12,570 nt of DNA, from positions 1-12,570 of the forward strand of contig JBBRUG010000171.1 of assembly GCA_038247995.1 (NCBI GenBank). Direction: 5' to 3'. Every line of letters begins with the position of its first letter. Within the stretch, counting starts at the first letter, position 1. Below the pieces are notes generated by a model. The model was not told where the DNA came from, did no database searches, and worked only from the letters and a program-made list of their open reading frames with translations. Made by a program: the position numbers and the translations under genes. The DNA is from JBBRUG01 sp038247995 (GTDB taxonomy: Bacteria; Chloroflexota; Chloroflexia; Chloroflexales; Chloroflexaceae). This document shows positions 6,329-12,570 of the stretch, one piece after another.

Positions 6329-7270
6329 TCAGCCCAGGGCGCGGCGCAGGTCGAGCAAATTCAAGTTCAGGCCGTGCCGGGCATCGGCGTGGCGGATGCG
6401 GAAGAGCGGCAGCGGTGCATTGGGGGCAATCCGGGTAGCAAGGGCGTATACGCCGCTGAAATCGGCATGGGCGCGGGCCTGGGCGCGGGCCACTGCCGGG
6501 GTAGGCCCAACGATCACGATCTGGGCGTCCAGTCCCGTGTGGCCGATCAGCAGATCATCCTCCATGCCGCGCAGCGCGTCGGCCATCCGTACCAGCAGCG
6601 CCTCGGCGCCGGCTCGGCCACGCAGGCGCGCCTGCCGACGGAAATCGGCCAGGCTCAGGCTGAGCGCCGACCATCCAGGTTGCGCCGTAGCCGCGGGCAG
6701 TGCTGCGGCGAGTGCGTGTAGGCCGGGCAAACCCGTAACCGGATGCGTCGCTTCGATGCTTGGATGGGCGAGGGCGTAGGCAGCCAGACGGGTATGCGCC
6801 GCAGTGGTAAGCGGCAGCAATGCTGTTAGCCGGTAGAGCAACATGCCGAAGCTAAACGGCTTCACAAGCGTATCGTCGAGCAGGCCGTATTCCGGCGCGT
6901 GCAGATCCATCGCCGAGACGGTGAGGATCGGCAGGCGCGCCGTACGCCGATCAGCGCGTAGGGCGGCATGCAGCCGTTGTCCATCGAGGCCGGGTTTGTT
7001 CACATCGGTGAGCAGTAACCAGGGCCGCATACGCTGCGCCAACTCCAGGGTAGCCCAGCCGTCGCCGCCCGGCGCCTCAACAATCTCCATCCCGTGCGCG
7101 GGCAGCAGCGTGGCATAGATGCGCCGAATCGCGACATCGTCGTCGCTCACCAGAATGCGCGCGATGGGCTGAGGCAACACTGTTGACGCAGGCAGATGGC
7201 GCCCCAACGCCGCTTCACGGGGGCGTTGCGGATCGTAGTGCGGTTCAGTGCAGGGCAAGGAGCCAATCAT
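6329..7270 (-). CDS. Response regulator: receiver domain plus degenerate GGDEF-like domain
   Basis: A 313-residue protein. The receiver covers residues about 37-152: acidic pocket D43-D45, phospho-acceptor D89 in TDVNKPGLDG (Lys where Met is usual), S119-A120, and K137-P138-F139. The output half (about 172-275) looks like a GGDEF domain: HPVTGLPGLHALAAAL matches the DxLTGLPNRR start, LADFRRQARLRGRAGAEALL matches the central region, but where GGDEF should be it reads GHTGLDAQ (243-250). It is therefore unlikely to make cyclic di-GMP and may bind a partner or ligand instead. The first 35 residues resemble no domain, so the true start could be downstream of ATG 7270, which has no strong Shine-Dalgarno. 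No partner kinase gene is in the window. Confidence 0.82.
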   Translation of the reverse strand: MIGSLPCTEPHYDPQRPREAALGRHLPASTVLPQPIARILVSDDDVAIRRIYATLLPAHGMEIVEAPGGDGWATLELAQRMRPWLLLTDVNKPGLDGQRLHAALRADRRTARLPILTVSAMDLHAPEYGLLDDTLVKPFSFGMLLYRLTALLPLTTAAHTRLAAYALAHPSIEATHPVTGLPGLHALAAALPAATAQPGWSALSLSLADFRRQARLRGRAGAEALLVRMADALRGMEDDLLIGHTGLDAQIVIVGPTPAVARAQARAHADFSGVYALATRIAPNAPLPLFRIRHADARHGLNLNLLDLRRALG

Positions 7271-7397
7271 CGGCGGTAGTACCTGTGCTGGTGAGGGATT
7301 TGTCGTTCTTACCTACTCAAACGCATGCTTGCGCCGAAAAGTTACGCCGTGTTTGAAGCAAAATGGAATCTGCTCCGCCGCCTAGCGTCCGCCGCCT

Positions 7398-7577
7398 GCA
7401 GGGCATGCGCAACGTCGGTACACGGCCGCGGAACGCCCGCACCCCCATCCCCTCTTCCATTCAGGAAGCGGGGAGATAGCGTATTGCAATGCTCTTTGTC
7501 GCCCCCGCTCCGCGTGACGAAGCGGGGGTTGGGGGGGTGAGGATAGCGCAGATCGGCAGACGTTGCGCATGCCCTGC
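7398..7577. repeat. 180-bp palindromic element with 19-bp terminal inverted repeats
   Basis: GCAGGGCATGCGCAACGTC (7398-7416) is repeated as its exact reverse complement at 7559-7577. Inside are two facing hairpins: CCCC-TC-TTCC/GGAA-GC-GGGG (7449-7473) and CCCCCGCT/AGCGGGGG (7502-7528), each with an outward C-rich or G-rich tail (ACCCCCATCCCC and GGGGGTTGGGGGGG). The centre is the self-complementary ATTGCAAT (7483-7490), one base off the exact midpoint. It encodes nothing convincing and no target-site duplication is evident. It lies in the 419-base gap between divergent genes, ending 17 bases before the -35 of accC, so it may be a MITE-like or REP-doublet element. Confidence 0.82.
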
Positions 7578-7594
7578 CGTCGCATGCCCCATTG

Positions 7595-7623
7595 TTGCCG
7601 CTTCAGGGCGCTTATGCTACAGT
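7595..7623 (+). promoter_or_regulatory. Sigma70-type promoter of the accC-proS operon
   Basis: TTGCCG (7595-7600) and TACAGT (7618-7623) are separated by exactly 17 bases. Transcription would start near 7630, leaving a leader of about 60 bases before ATG 7690. It lies just beyond the 180-bp palindromic element. Confidence 0.55.
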
Positions 7624-7689
7624 AGGCGCGGCGGTGCGGCCCACGCCAATCGCTCTGGCGCCGCAGCTTACCTCATTCGACGGACATGT

Positions 7690-9456
7690 ATGTTCGACAC
7701 TGTGTTGATCGCAAATCGCGGCGAGATTGCCCTACGCGTGATGCGCGCCTGTCGCGAACGCGGGCTACGCTGCGTTGCCGTCTACTCCGAGGCCGACCGT
7801 GACGCGCCGCATGTGGCTTACGCCGACGCCGCCTACCTGCTTGGCCCAGCCCCTTCAGCCGAGAGTTACCTGAACATTCCGCGGATTATTGAGGTGGCCC
7901 GGCAGGCCGGCGCAGGCGCGATCCACCCCGGTTACGGCTTTCTGGCCGAGACTGCCGAGTTTGCGCGCGCTGTGGCTGCGGCTGGGATGGTCTTCGTCGG
8001 GCCGCCACCCGAGGCGATGGAACGCATGGGCGGGAAGACTGCCGCACGACGTGAGGCGACGGCAGCCGGGGTTCCGGTGGTGCCCGGCACCTTAGAGCCA
8101 CTCGATGATGTGGCTGAGGTGCAACGTCTGGCTGAGCAGTTTGGCTACCCAATCGCAATCAAGGCCGTGGGCGGCGGCGGCGGGCGTGGCCTGCGCGTTG
8201 TGCGCAGCCCCAACGAGATCGCCGATGCCTTCGCGAGCGCGCGCCGCGAAGCCGAGACGGCCTTCAACAATGGCGAGTTGTATGTCGAGAAGTATCTCGA
8301 CGACCCCCGGCATATCGAGGTGCAGATTCTTGCCGATAGCCATGGCAATGTCGTGCATCTGGGCGAGCGCGACTGCTCGGTGCAGCGCCGCCATCAGAAG
8401 CTGATCGAGGAATGCCCTTCGCCGGCCCTCGCGCCGGTTCTGCGCGCCGAGATGGGCGCCGCAGCGGTACGCCTTGCGCAGTCGGTGGGCTATGTGAGCG
8501 CCGGAACGCTGGAATTTCTCTACCAGGACGGGCAGTTCTATTTTTTGGAGATGAACACGCGCATTCAGGTGGAGCATACGGTTACCGAACAGGTCTATGG
8601 CATCGACCTGGTTGCAGCCCAATTGCGGATTGCCCAGGGCGAAGCGCTGAATCTGGATCAGGCCCAACTCACCCCCCGCGGCCATGCGATCGAGTGCCGG
8701 ATCAACGCCGAAGACGCATTGCACGGCTTCCGCCCGGCCCTCGGCACCATTGGCGCCTACCGCGAGCCGGCAGGGTTGGGCGTGCGCGTCGAGAGTGGCG
8801 TGCGCGCCGACTATACTATTCCGCCTTTTTATGACTCGCTGCTGGCAAAACTGGTGGTCTGGGGTGCTGATCGCACCGAGGCGATTGCGCGCATGCGCCG
8901 CGCCCTGGCCGATTATCAGATCGATGGCGTGATCACAACGATCCCGTTCCATCGAGCCGCACTGGCGCACCCGGTGTTCCAAAGCGGTGAACTGAGCGTC
9001 AATTTTATTCCGCGCCACCCCGAACTAAGCGATCACATCGCCGCGTTCAGCCCATCCGCCGCACCGGTCGAGGCTGAGCCGCCTGCGGAGCCACGCGACT
9101 TCACGGTCGAGGTGAATGGGCGCCGCTTCGGGGTAAAAGTTTTTGGCGCCGGGGCGGCACCATTGGCCACCGCGCCCAACGCTCGCCCGGCAGGGGGCAG
9201 AAGGGCGGCGAGCGGCAAGCAAACCAGCTCCGGCCCAAAGGTGGATGGCGTCACCAGCCCAATCCAGGGCCGTGTCGCCGCTGTGCGTGTCGAGGCGGGC
9301 CAGCAGGTTGAGGCCGGCCAGATCCTCTTTATTGTTGAGGCGATGAAGATGGAAAATGAAATTACTGCGCCACACGCCGGGACGATTGCCGAAGTGCGGG
9401 TCGAAGCCGGCGTCACTGTCGAGGCCGGCGTGGTGCTGGCGACGTTTGCAGGATAA
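7690..9456 (+). CDS. accC: Acyl-CoA carboxylase alpha subunit: biotin carboxylase fused to BCCP
   Basis: A 588-residue subunit that carboxylates its own biotin with ATP and bicarbonate, then hands the carboxyl to a carboxyltransferase partner not present here. Biotin carboxylase occupies about 1-450: MFDTVLIANRGEIALRVMRA at the N-terminus, HPGYGFLAE (79-87), the Gly-rich ATP lid AVGGGGGRG (159-167), HQKLIEECPSP (235-245), and FLEMNTRIQVEHTVTE (285-300) with E287, N289 and R291 as the expected catalytic set. After a Pro/Ala linker, the biotinyl domain (about 518-588) has VEAMKMENEI, with Lys553 as biotin acceptor. The start is ATG 7690; the frame runs upstream to 7489 but only through repeat DNA. 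In Chloroflexus such subunits act on acetyl- and propionyl-CoA in the 3-hydroxypropionate cycle; which substrate applies here is open. Confidence 0.95.
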   Translation: MFDTVLIANRGEIALRVMRACRERGLRCVAVYSEADRDAPHVAYADAAYLLGPAPSAESYLNIPRIIEVARQAGAGAIHPGYGFLAETAEFARAVAAAGMVFVGPPPEAMERMGGKTAARREATAAGVPVVPGTLEPLDDVAEVQRLAEQFGYPIAIKAVGGGGGRGLRVVRSPNEIADAFASARREAETAFNNGELYVEKYLDDPRHIEVQILADSHGNVVHLGERDCSVQRRHQKLIEECPSPALAPVLRAEMGAAAVRLAQSVGYVSAGTLEFLYQDGQFYFLEMNTRIQVEHTVTEQVYGIDLVAAQLRIAQGEALNLDQAQLTPRGHAIECRINAEDALHGFRPALGTIGAYREPAGLGVRVESGVRADYTIPPFYDSLLAKLVVWGADRTEAIARMRRALADYQIDGVITTIPFHRAALAHPVFQSGELSVNFIPRHPELSDHIAAFSPSAAPVEAEPPAEPRDFTVEVNGRRFGVKVFGAGAAPLATAPNARPAGGRRAASGKQTSSGPKVDGVTSPIQGRVAAVRVEAGQQVEAGQILFIVEAMKMENEITAPHAGTIAEVRVEAGVTVEAGVVLATFAG

Positions 9457-9458
9457 TT

Positions 9459-9464
9459 GAGGAG
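9459..9464 (+). promoter_or_regulatory. Strong ribosome binding site of proS
   Basis: GAGGAG lies 5 bases before ATG 9470, within the 13-base gap after the accC stop. It fixes the proS start and implies that both genes are read from one mRNA. Confidence 0.85.
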
Positions 9465-9469
9465 TAGCT

Positions 9470-10912
9470 ATGCCTAAAGATGTGATTACAACACGGGAAA
9501 AAGACTATAACCAGTGGTACCTCGATATTGTCCGCGAAGCCGATATGGCTGAGATGGCTGAAGTGGTGCGCGGTTGTATTGTGTTCAAACCGACCGGATG
9601 GGCGATCTGGGAGCTGATGCAGCGCGGCCTTGATGACCGAATTAAAGATACCGGCCACTCAAATGTGCAATTCCCACTGCTCATTCCCAAATCCTTCATA
9701 ATGAAAGAGGCCGAGCACGTCGAGGGCTTTGCGCCTGAAGTGGCCGAGGTCACCCGCGCCGGCGGCGAAGAGTTAGCCGAGCCGTATGTCATCCGGCCCA
9801 CCAGCGAGACGATTATCGGCCACTTCTATAGCAAGTGGATCCGCTCGTATCGCGACCTGCCCTTGCTCTACAACCAGTGGTGCAACGTGATGCGCTGGGA
9901 GATGCGCACGCGCCCGTTCCTGCGCACCTCGGAGTTCATTTGGCAAGAAGGCCATACAGCACACGCCACGGAAGCCGATGCTGAAGCGGAAACGCTGAAT
10001 ATTCTGCATAACGTTTATGCGGATTTCGTCGAGCAGGTGATGGCCGTGCCGGTGATCCGCGGGCTGAAGACGGAGCAGGAAAAGTTCCCCGGCGCACTGC
10101 GCTCCTACTGCATCGAGGCGATGATGCAGGACGGGCGGGCGCTACAGTCCGGCACCTCGCACAACCTGGGGCAGAACTTCGCCAAGGCCTTCGACATTAC
10201 CTACACCGACCAGAACAATACCGTCCAGCACTGCTGGACAACCAGTTGGGGCGTAAGCACACGGCTAATCGGCGCACTGATTATGACCCACTCGGACGAC
10301 GAGGGGTTGGTGATCCCGCCGCGTCTCGCGCCGATCCAGGTGGTGGTAGTGCCGATCTACAAGACCGACGAGGAGCGCACGAAGGTACTGGAGGCGGTGG
10401 CGCGCGTTACGAGCACCTGGAAAGGCCAGTTGCGCTTCAAGGTCGATGATCGCGACAACCTCAGCCCCGGCTATAAGTTCAACGAGTGGGAGTTGAAGGG
10501 CGTGCCGGTGCGGATCGAGGTTGGGCCGAAGGATGTTGAGAAGGGCAGCGTGGCGCTGGCCCGCCGCGATGTTCCGGGCCGCGCCGGCAAGAGCTTCGTG
10601 CCGCAAGAAGGCCTCACCGAGCGCATCCTCGGGTTGCTGGAGGAGATTCAGGCCGGCCTCTACGAGCGGGCGCTGGCATTCCGTGAAGAGCGCACCGCCG
10701 ATGTTGCGAATTATGAAGAGTTAAAACAGCAGGTTGAGCGTGGTTTTGCGCGGGCCTACTGGGCCGGCAGCACTGAAGATGAGAAGCGCATCCAAGACGA
10801 GACGCGGGCTACCATTCGTTGCATTCCGCTCGACCAACCGGGCGTGAGCGGGAAGTGTGTCTATACCGGCCAGGAAACCGATCAGATCGTGATTTTTGCG
10901 CGGGCATACTGA
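9470..10912 (+). CDS. proS: Prolyl-tRNA synthetase, archaeal/eukaryotic-type (type 3)
   Basis: Charges tRNA-Pro with proline. At 480 residues it is the short form without the bacterial editing insertion. Class II motifs are visible: motif 1 region TGHSNVQFPLLIPKSF (61-76), the TSE proline/ATP site RPTSETIIGHFY (109-120), motif 2 RWEMRTRPFLRTSEFIWQEG (142-161), and motif 3 TSWGVSTRLIGALIMTHSDD (258-277). The anticodon-binding domain begins near LAPIQVVVVPIY (286-297). The C-terminal domain ends TIRCIPLDQ...GKCVYTG...FARAY: only Cys451 and Cys463 remain of the usual zinc ligands, and the chain ends in Tyr480, like the active-site-reaching terminal tyrosine known from Thermus ProRS. The gene follows accC by 13 bases. 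Confidence 0.96.
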   Translation: MPKDVITTREKDYNQWYLDIVREADMAEMAEVVRGCIVFKPTGWAIWELMQRGLDDRIKDTGHSNVQFPLLIPKSFIMKEAEHVEGFAPEVAEVTRAGGEELAEPYVIRPTSETIIGHFYSKWIRSYRDLPLLYNQWCNVMRWEMRTRPFLRTSEFIWQEGHTAHATEADAEAETLNILHNVYADFVEQVMAVPVIRGLKTEQEKFPGALRSYCIEAMMQDGRALQSGTSHNLGQNFAKAFDITYTDQNNTVQHCWTTSWGVSTRLIGALIMTHSDDEGLVIPPRLAPIQVVVVPIYKTDEERTKVLEAVARVTSTWKGQLRFKVDDRDNLSPGYKFNEWELKGVPVRIEVGPKDVEKGSVALARRDVPGRAGKSFVPQEGLTERILGLLEEIQAGLYERALAFREERTADVANYEELKQQVERGFARAYWAGSTEDEKRIQDETRATIRCIPLDQPGVSGKCVYTGQETDQIVIFARAY

Positions 10913-10939
10913 GCACAGGGTGACGATTTGGTAAAGGGA

Positions 10940-10993
10940 GCGCAGACGCTGAAGCGCTGCGCGTTGCCAGGCGGCAACCGACCGCTGAAGCGG
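10940..10993. repeat. Cluster of three short hairpins downstream of proS
   Basis: Three adjacent stem-loops: GCGCAG-a-CGCT-GA-AGCG-CTGCGC (10940-10962), GTTGCC-AGGC-GGCAAC (10963-10978) and CCGCT-GA-AGCGG (10982-10993). The first and third share the loop core GCTGAAGC, also found near 12363. No T tract follows, so an intrinsic terminator is uncertain. Confidence 0.6.
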
Positions 10994-11040
10994 CAGAGGG
11001 CGTTGCTGGCGTGGGTTGCCATACGGCTTACGCTCGCCCC

Positions 11041-11128
11041 ATTAACGCTAATTTAACCAGTTTTGGCTGATGCTTAGCTCACGATTGGTTAAAAGTTATC
11101 CCGATCTGTGGAAAAGTTGTGGATAAGT
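11041..11128. other. AT-rich stretch with DnaA-box-like sites
   Basis: Within the convergent gap this 88-base stretch is clearly richer in A+T than its surroundings. It carries TGTGGATAA (11118-11126), the reverse complement of the consensus DnaA box TTATCCACA, and TGTGGAAAA (11107-11115), one base off, 11 bases apart in the same orientation. A weaker TTATCCCGA lies on the plus strand at 11096-11104. An 8-bp inverted repeat, TTTAACCA (11052-11059) and TGGTTAAA (11086-11093), lies beside them. It could be part of a replication origin or a DnaA-titrating site; dnaA and dnaN are not in the window. Confidence 0.5.
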
Positions 11129-11174
11129 GCGGGTTATGTTGGGACGTAGCGTGCTACGTCCCAACATAACCCGC
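11129..11174. terminator. 46-bp perfect hairpin between convergent genes
   Basis: Arms 11129-11150 and 11153-11174 are exact reverse complements over 22 bases, with a two-base GT loop; the inner part reads GGGACGTAGC-GT-GCTACGTCCC. It begins two bases from the glycosyltransferase stop codon and could stop transcription in both directions. T-rich sequence follows only loosely (CTCAATTTTCCC on the plus side), so a dispersed palindromic repeat acting as terminator is as likely as a classic intrinsic terminator. Confidence 0.62.
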
Positions 11175-11175
11175 C

Positions 11176-12294
11176 TCAATTTTCCCTCTTTGACGCACCG
11201 AGCATTGCTGCATACACCGCAACATGGCGCTGGGCAATGGCGGCTTGGGTAAATTCAGCGCGCACGCGGGTGCGCCCGCGCTTGCGTAGATCGCTGGACA
11301 ACGCCGAATCATGCGCAAGGCGCTGGATCATGGCGCTGAGGGCGGGCACGTCGCCCTCGGGGAAGACGAGGCCGGCATCGCCGATAACGTGCGGAATCTC
11401 ACCCGAGCTCGAACCGATCACCGGCACGCCGCAACTCATCGCCTCGATCAGCACGCGGCCAAACTGTTCCTTCCAGTTCGGCGTCGTGCGTGAGGGCAGC
11501 ACCAGGGCGTCGAAGCTGCGCAGGGCTTCCGGCACGGCGGTACTGCTCACGCCGGGCAGAAGTTTCACTCGTTGGGCGAGGCCGCGCTCGGCCACCCGGC
11601 GCTCGATCGCGGTGCGCTGTGCCCCGTCGCCAACAAGCTGCAAATGAATGGTGGACGGCAGGGCGGCAACGGCGTCGATCAGATCGAAGATGCCCTTCTC
11701 CGGAACGAAACGCCCCAGATAACCCACCACAAAGCGATCCTTCGTGGAACGTGGTTCAGCCGGGGTGAACAACTCCGGATCAACACCGAACTGCGGCACG
11801 ATCGTCAGCGGGCCGGTGTAGCCATGGCGCCTGATAATTGCGGCGGCCTCCTGATTGCAGGCGAGGGCATGGGCGGCGTGGCGGAAGTTGTAGCGCTCGA
11901 AGAGGTTAAAGGGCGGCGGATAGACGCGCTCGATGTTGGCGTAATTATAGAAGCAGCAGCGTGCGCCCACGGCCATTCCGGCACGCATGGCCTGAAACGT
12001 GGCCAGGTTAAACGACTCCTCATCGATATGGAACACATCGGGGCGCAAGCGCTCCAGGGCGCGGCGCAGCCCGCGGTAGAAGTGCAGATGATGCCGCCCA
12101 TTCAGCACAATCGGCAGTGTCTCTAGGTTATAACCCGCTGTATACCGCCGTTCGAGCGGGACCAGACCTACGCGCGGCTCGCGCCAACCGGGCGGTACAA
12201 GGGCGGTGAGTTCAACGCCGAGGTGCGCGATCTCCTCCAGTTTCTTCTGGTAGGCGCCGACGACGAGGGCTTTGGAGAGGATGACGACACGCAT
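11176..12294 (-). CDS. Glycosyltransferase family 4 (GT-B fold)
   Basis: A 372-residue glycosyltransferase using a nucleotide-activated sugar, most likely in surface polysaccharide or glycolipid assembly in the cytoplasm. The N-terminal acceptor half starts with MRVVILSKALVVGAYQKKLE; the C-terminal donor half has FVVGYLGRFVPEKGIFDLID (188-207), LQLVGDGAQR (218-227), and the EX7E motif E276-E284 in KEQFGRVLIEAMSCGVPVIG (275-294), followed by SGEIPHVIGDAGLVF (297-311). Size and motifs are typical and intact. ATG 12294 fits the family's N-terminal strand but has no Shine-Dalgarno; the TAA of an upstream repetitive frame lies two bases before it. GDP-mannose from manC at the other end of the window is a possible donor, but this is only inference. 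It converges on proS. Confidence 0.93.
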   Translation of the reverse strand: MRVVILSKALVVGAYQKKLEEIAHLGVELTALVPPGWREPRVGLVPLERRYTAGYNLETLPIVLNGRHHLHFYRGLRRALERLRPDVFHIDEESFNLATFQAMRAGMAVGARCCFYNYANIERVYPPPFNLFERYNFRHAAHALACNQEAAAIIRRHGYTGPLTIVPQFGVDPELFTPAEPRSTKDRFVVGYLGRFVPEKGIFDLIDAVAALPSTIHLQLVGDGAQRTAIERRVAERGLAQRVKLLPGVSSTAVPEALRSFDALVLPSRTTPNWKEQFGRVLIEAMSCGVPVIGSSSGEIPHVIGDAGLVFPEGDVPALSAMIQRLAHDSALSSDLRKRGRTRVRAEFTQAAIAQRHVAVYAAMLGASKREN

Positions 12295-12303
12295 GGTTAT
12301 GGG

Positions 12304-12339
12304 GTATCGCGCCTTGAAGTATCGCGCCCTGAAGGGCGC
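12304..12339. repeat. 15-bp direct repeat running into a TGAA-loop hairpin
   Basis: GTATCGCGCCTTGAA (12304-12318) is followed by GTATCGCGCCCTGAA (12319-12333). The second copy continues into a perfect hairpin, GCGCCC-TGAA-GGGCGC (12324-12339). This is directly upstream of the glycosyltransferase start, so the hairpin would lie in its leader. Confidence 0.75.
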
Positions 12340-12362
12340 TGCTTAATGCGGCGGAGCAAAGA

Positions 12363-12376
12363 GCCGCTGAAGCGGC
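12363..12376. repeat. Short hairpin with CTGAAG core
   Basis: GCCGCT-GA-AGCGGC. Its inner 12 bases are identical to the hairpin at 10982-10993. The right arm overlaps the first 36-bp tandem repeat. Confidence 0.6.
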
Positions 12377-12522
12377 CCCGGTTGGAGCCGTTTGCGACGC
12401 CACCCATCCGGCCCCGGTTGGGGCCGTTTGCGACGCCACCCATCCGGCCCCGGTTGGAGCCGTTTGCGACACCACCCATCCGGCCCCGGTTGGAGCCGTT
12501 CGCGACACCACCCATCCGGCCC
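12373..12522. repeat. Four tandem copies of a 36-bp repeat plus a 6-bp partial copy
   Basis: Copies start at 12373, 12409, 12445 and 12481, each beginning CGGCCCCGGTTG and ending CGAC(A/G)CCACCCATC; CGGCCC at 12517-12522 starts a fifth. There are no spacers, so this is not a CRISPR array. Each unit contains an imperfect GGCCCC-GGTT-GGAGCC hairpin that is perfect in copy 2 (GGGGCC). The length is a multiple of three; read on the minus strand from GTG 12566 to TAA 12297 it encodes 12-residue repeats GRMGGVANGSNR within an 89-residue basic, Gly-rich peptide. Two of the three variable positions are synonymous in that frame, too few to prove coding. Confidence 0.9.
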
Positions 12523-12570
12523 TTTTGGGGGTAGGTTTTTTCGGCCCAGCCGCCCATTCCCCGCACCCCA

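Noticed and set aside
6118..6438. 106-codon plus-strand frame reading as QTARLPDC-type repeats
   Set aside because: It is the translation of the 8-bp minisatellite and runs antisense into the receiver gene.
7439..7541. Rho-independent terminator of the receiver gene or of accC
   Set aside because: It lies upstream of both divergent genes, not after either, and fits better as the inner part of the 180-bp palindromic element.
7489..7689. 67-codon extension of the biotin carboxylase frame
   Set aside because: It passes through the palindromic element and the promoter; the conserved protein begins at MFDTVLIANRGE.
8092..9018. 308-codon minus-strand frame
   Set aside because: Shadow of accC on the opposite strand, with no recognisable motifs.
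12373..12522. CRISPR array, suggested by the 36-bp repeat length
   Set aside because: The copies are directly head to tail with no spacers, and no cas gene is present.

Overview
This is a GC-rich chromosomal window with ordinary bacterial genes and an unusually repeat-laden set of intergenic gaps. I infer a member of the Chloroflexota (Roseiflexus/Chloroflexus/Kouleothrix-like). The grounds are a fused biotin carboxylase-BCCP subunit, an archaeal-type prolyl-tRNA synthetase, high GC, and many short palindromes and minisatellites between genes. This is inference from gene style, not from a marker gene. No rRNA, tRNA, transposase, CRISPR array or phage gene was seen.

Layout. A 3'-truncated mannose-1-phosphate guanylyltransferase gene (minus, 1-659) is followed by a membrane-tethered PQQ-type sugar dehydrogenase-like beta-propeller (minus, 917-2305) and an IclR-family regulator (minus, 2404-3165). 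The regulator's promoter (TTGCTG-N17-TATAAT) overlaps a 7+7 bp inverted repeat that looks like an autoregulatory operator. Divergent from it is a polysaccharide flippase (plus, 3287-4594). Two small SAM-dependent methyltransferase-like genes follow (4767-5432 and 5496-6080), flanked by two minisatellites that share a motif in opposite orientation. A receiver plus degenerate-GGDEF protein (minus, 6329-7270) follows. It is divergent from a probable operon of a biotin carboxylase/BCCP fusion (7690-9456) and prolyl-tRNA synthetase (9470-10912). The gap between the divergent genes holds a 180-bp near-symmetrical palindromic element with 19-bp perfect terminal inverted repeats. A GT4 glycosyltransferase (minus, 11176-12294) converges on proS. 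The convergent gap holds three small hairpins, an AT-rich stretch with DnaA-box-like sites, and a 46-bp hairpin. Upstream of the glycosyltransferase are four tandem copies of a 36-bp repeat.

How it fits together. GDP-mannose synthesis, a flippase, two methyltransferases and a glycosyltransferase point to surface or exopolysaccharide synthesis, but they are scattered on both strands rather than in one operon. accC-proS is a housekeeping pair. The least explained material is the intergenic DNA: the 180-bp palindrome, the 20-unit 8-bp array with G-quadruplex potential, the DnaA-box cluster without dnaA, and a family of CTGAAG-core hairpins with differing arms.
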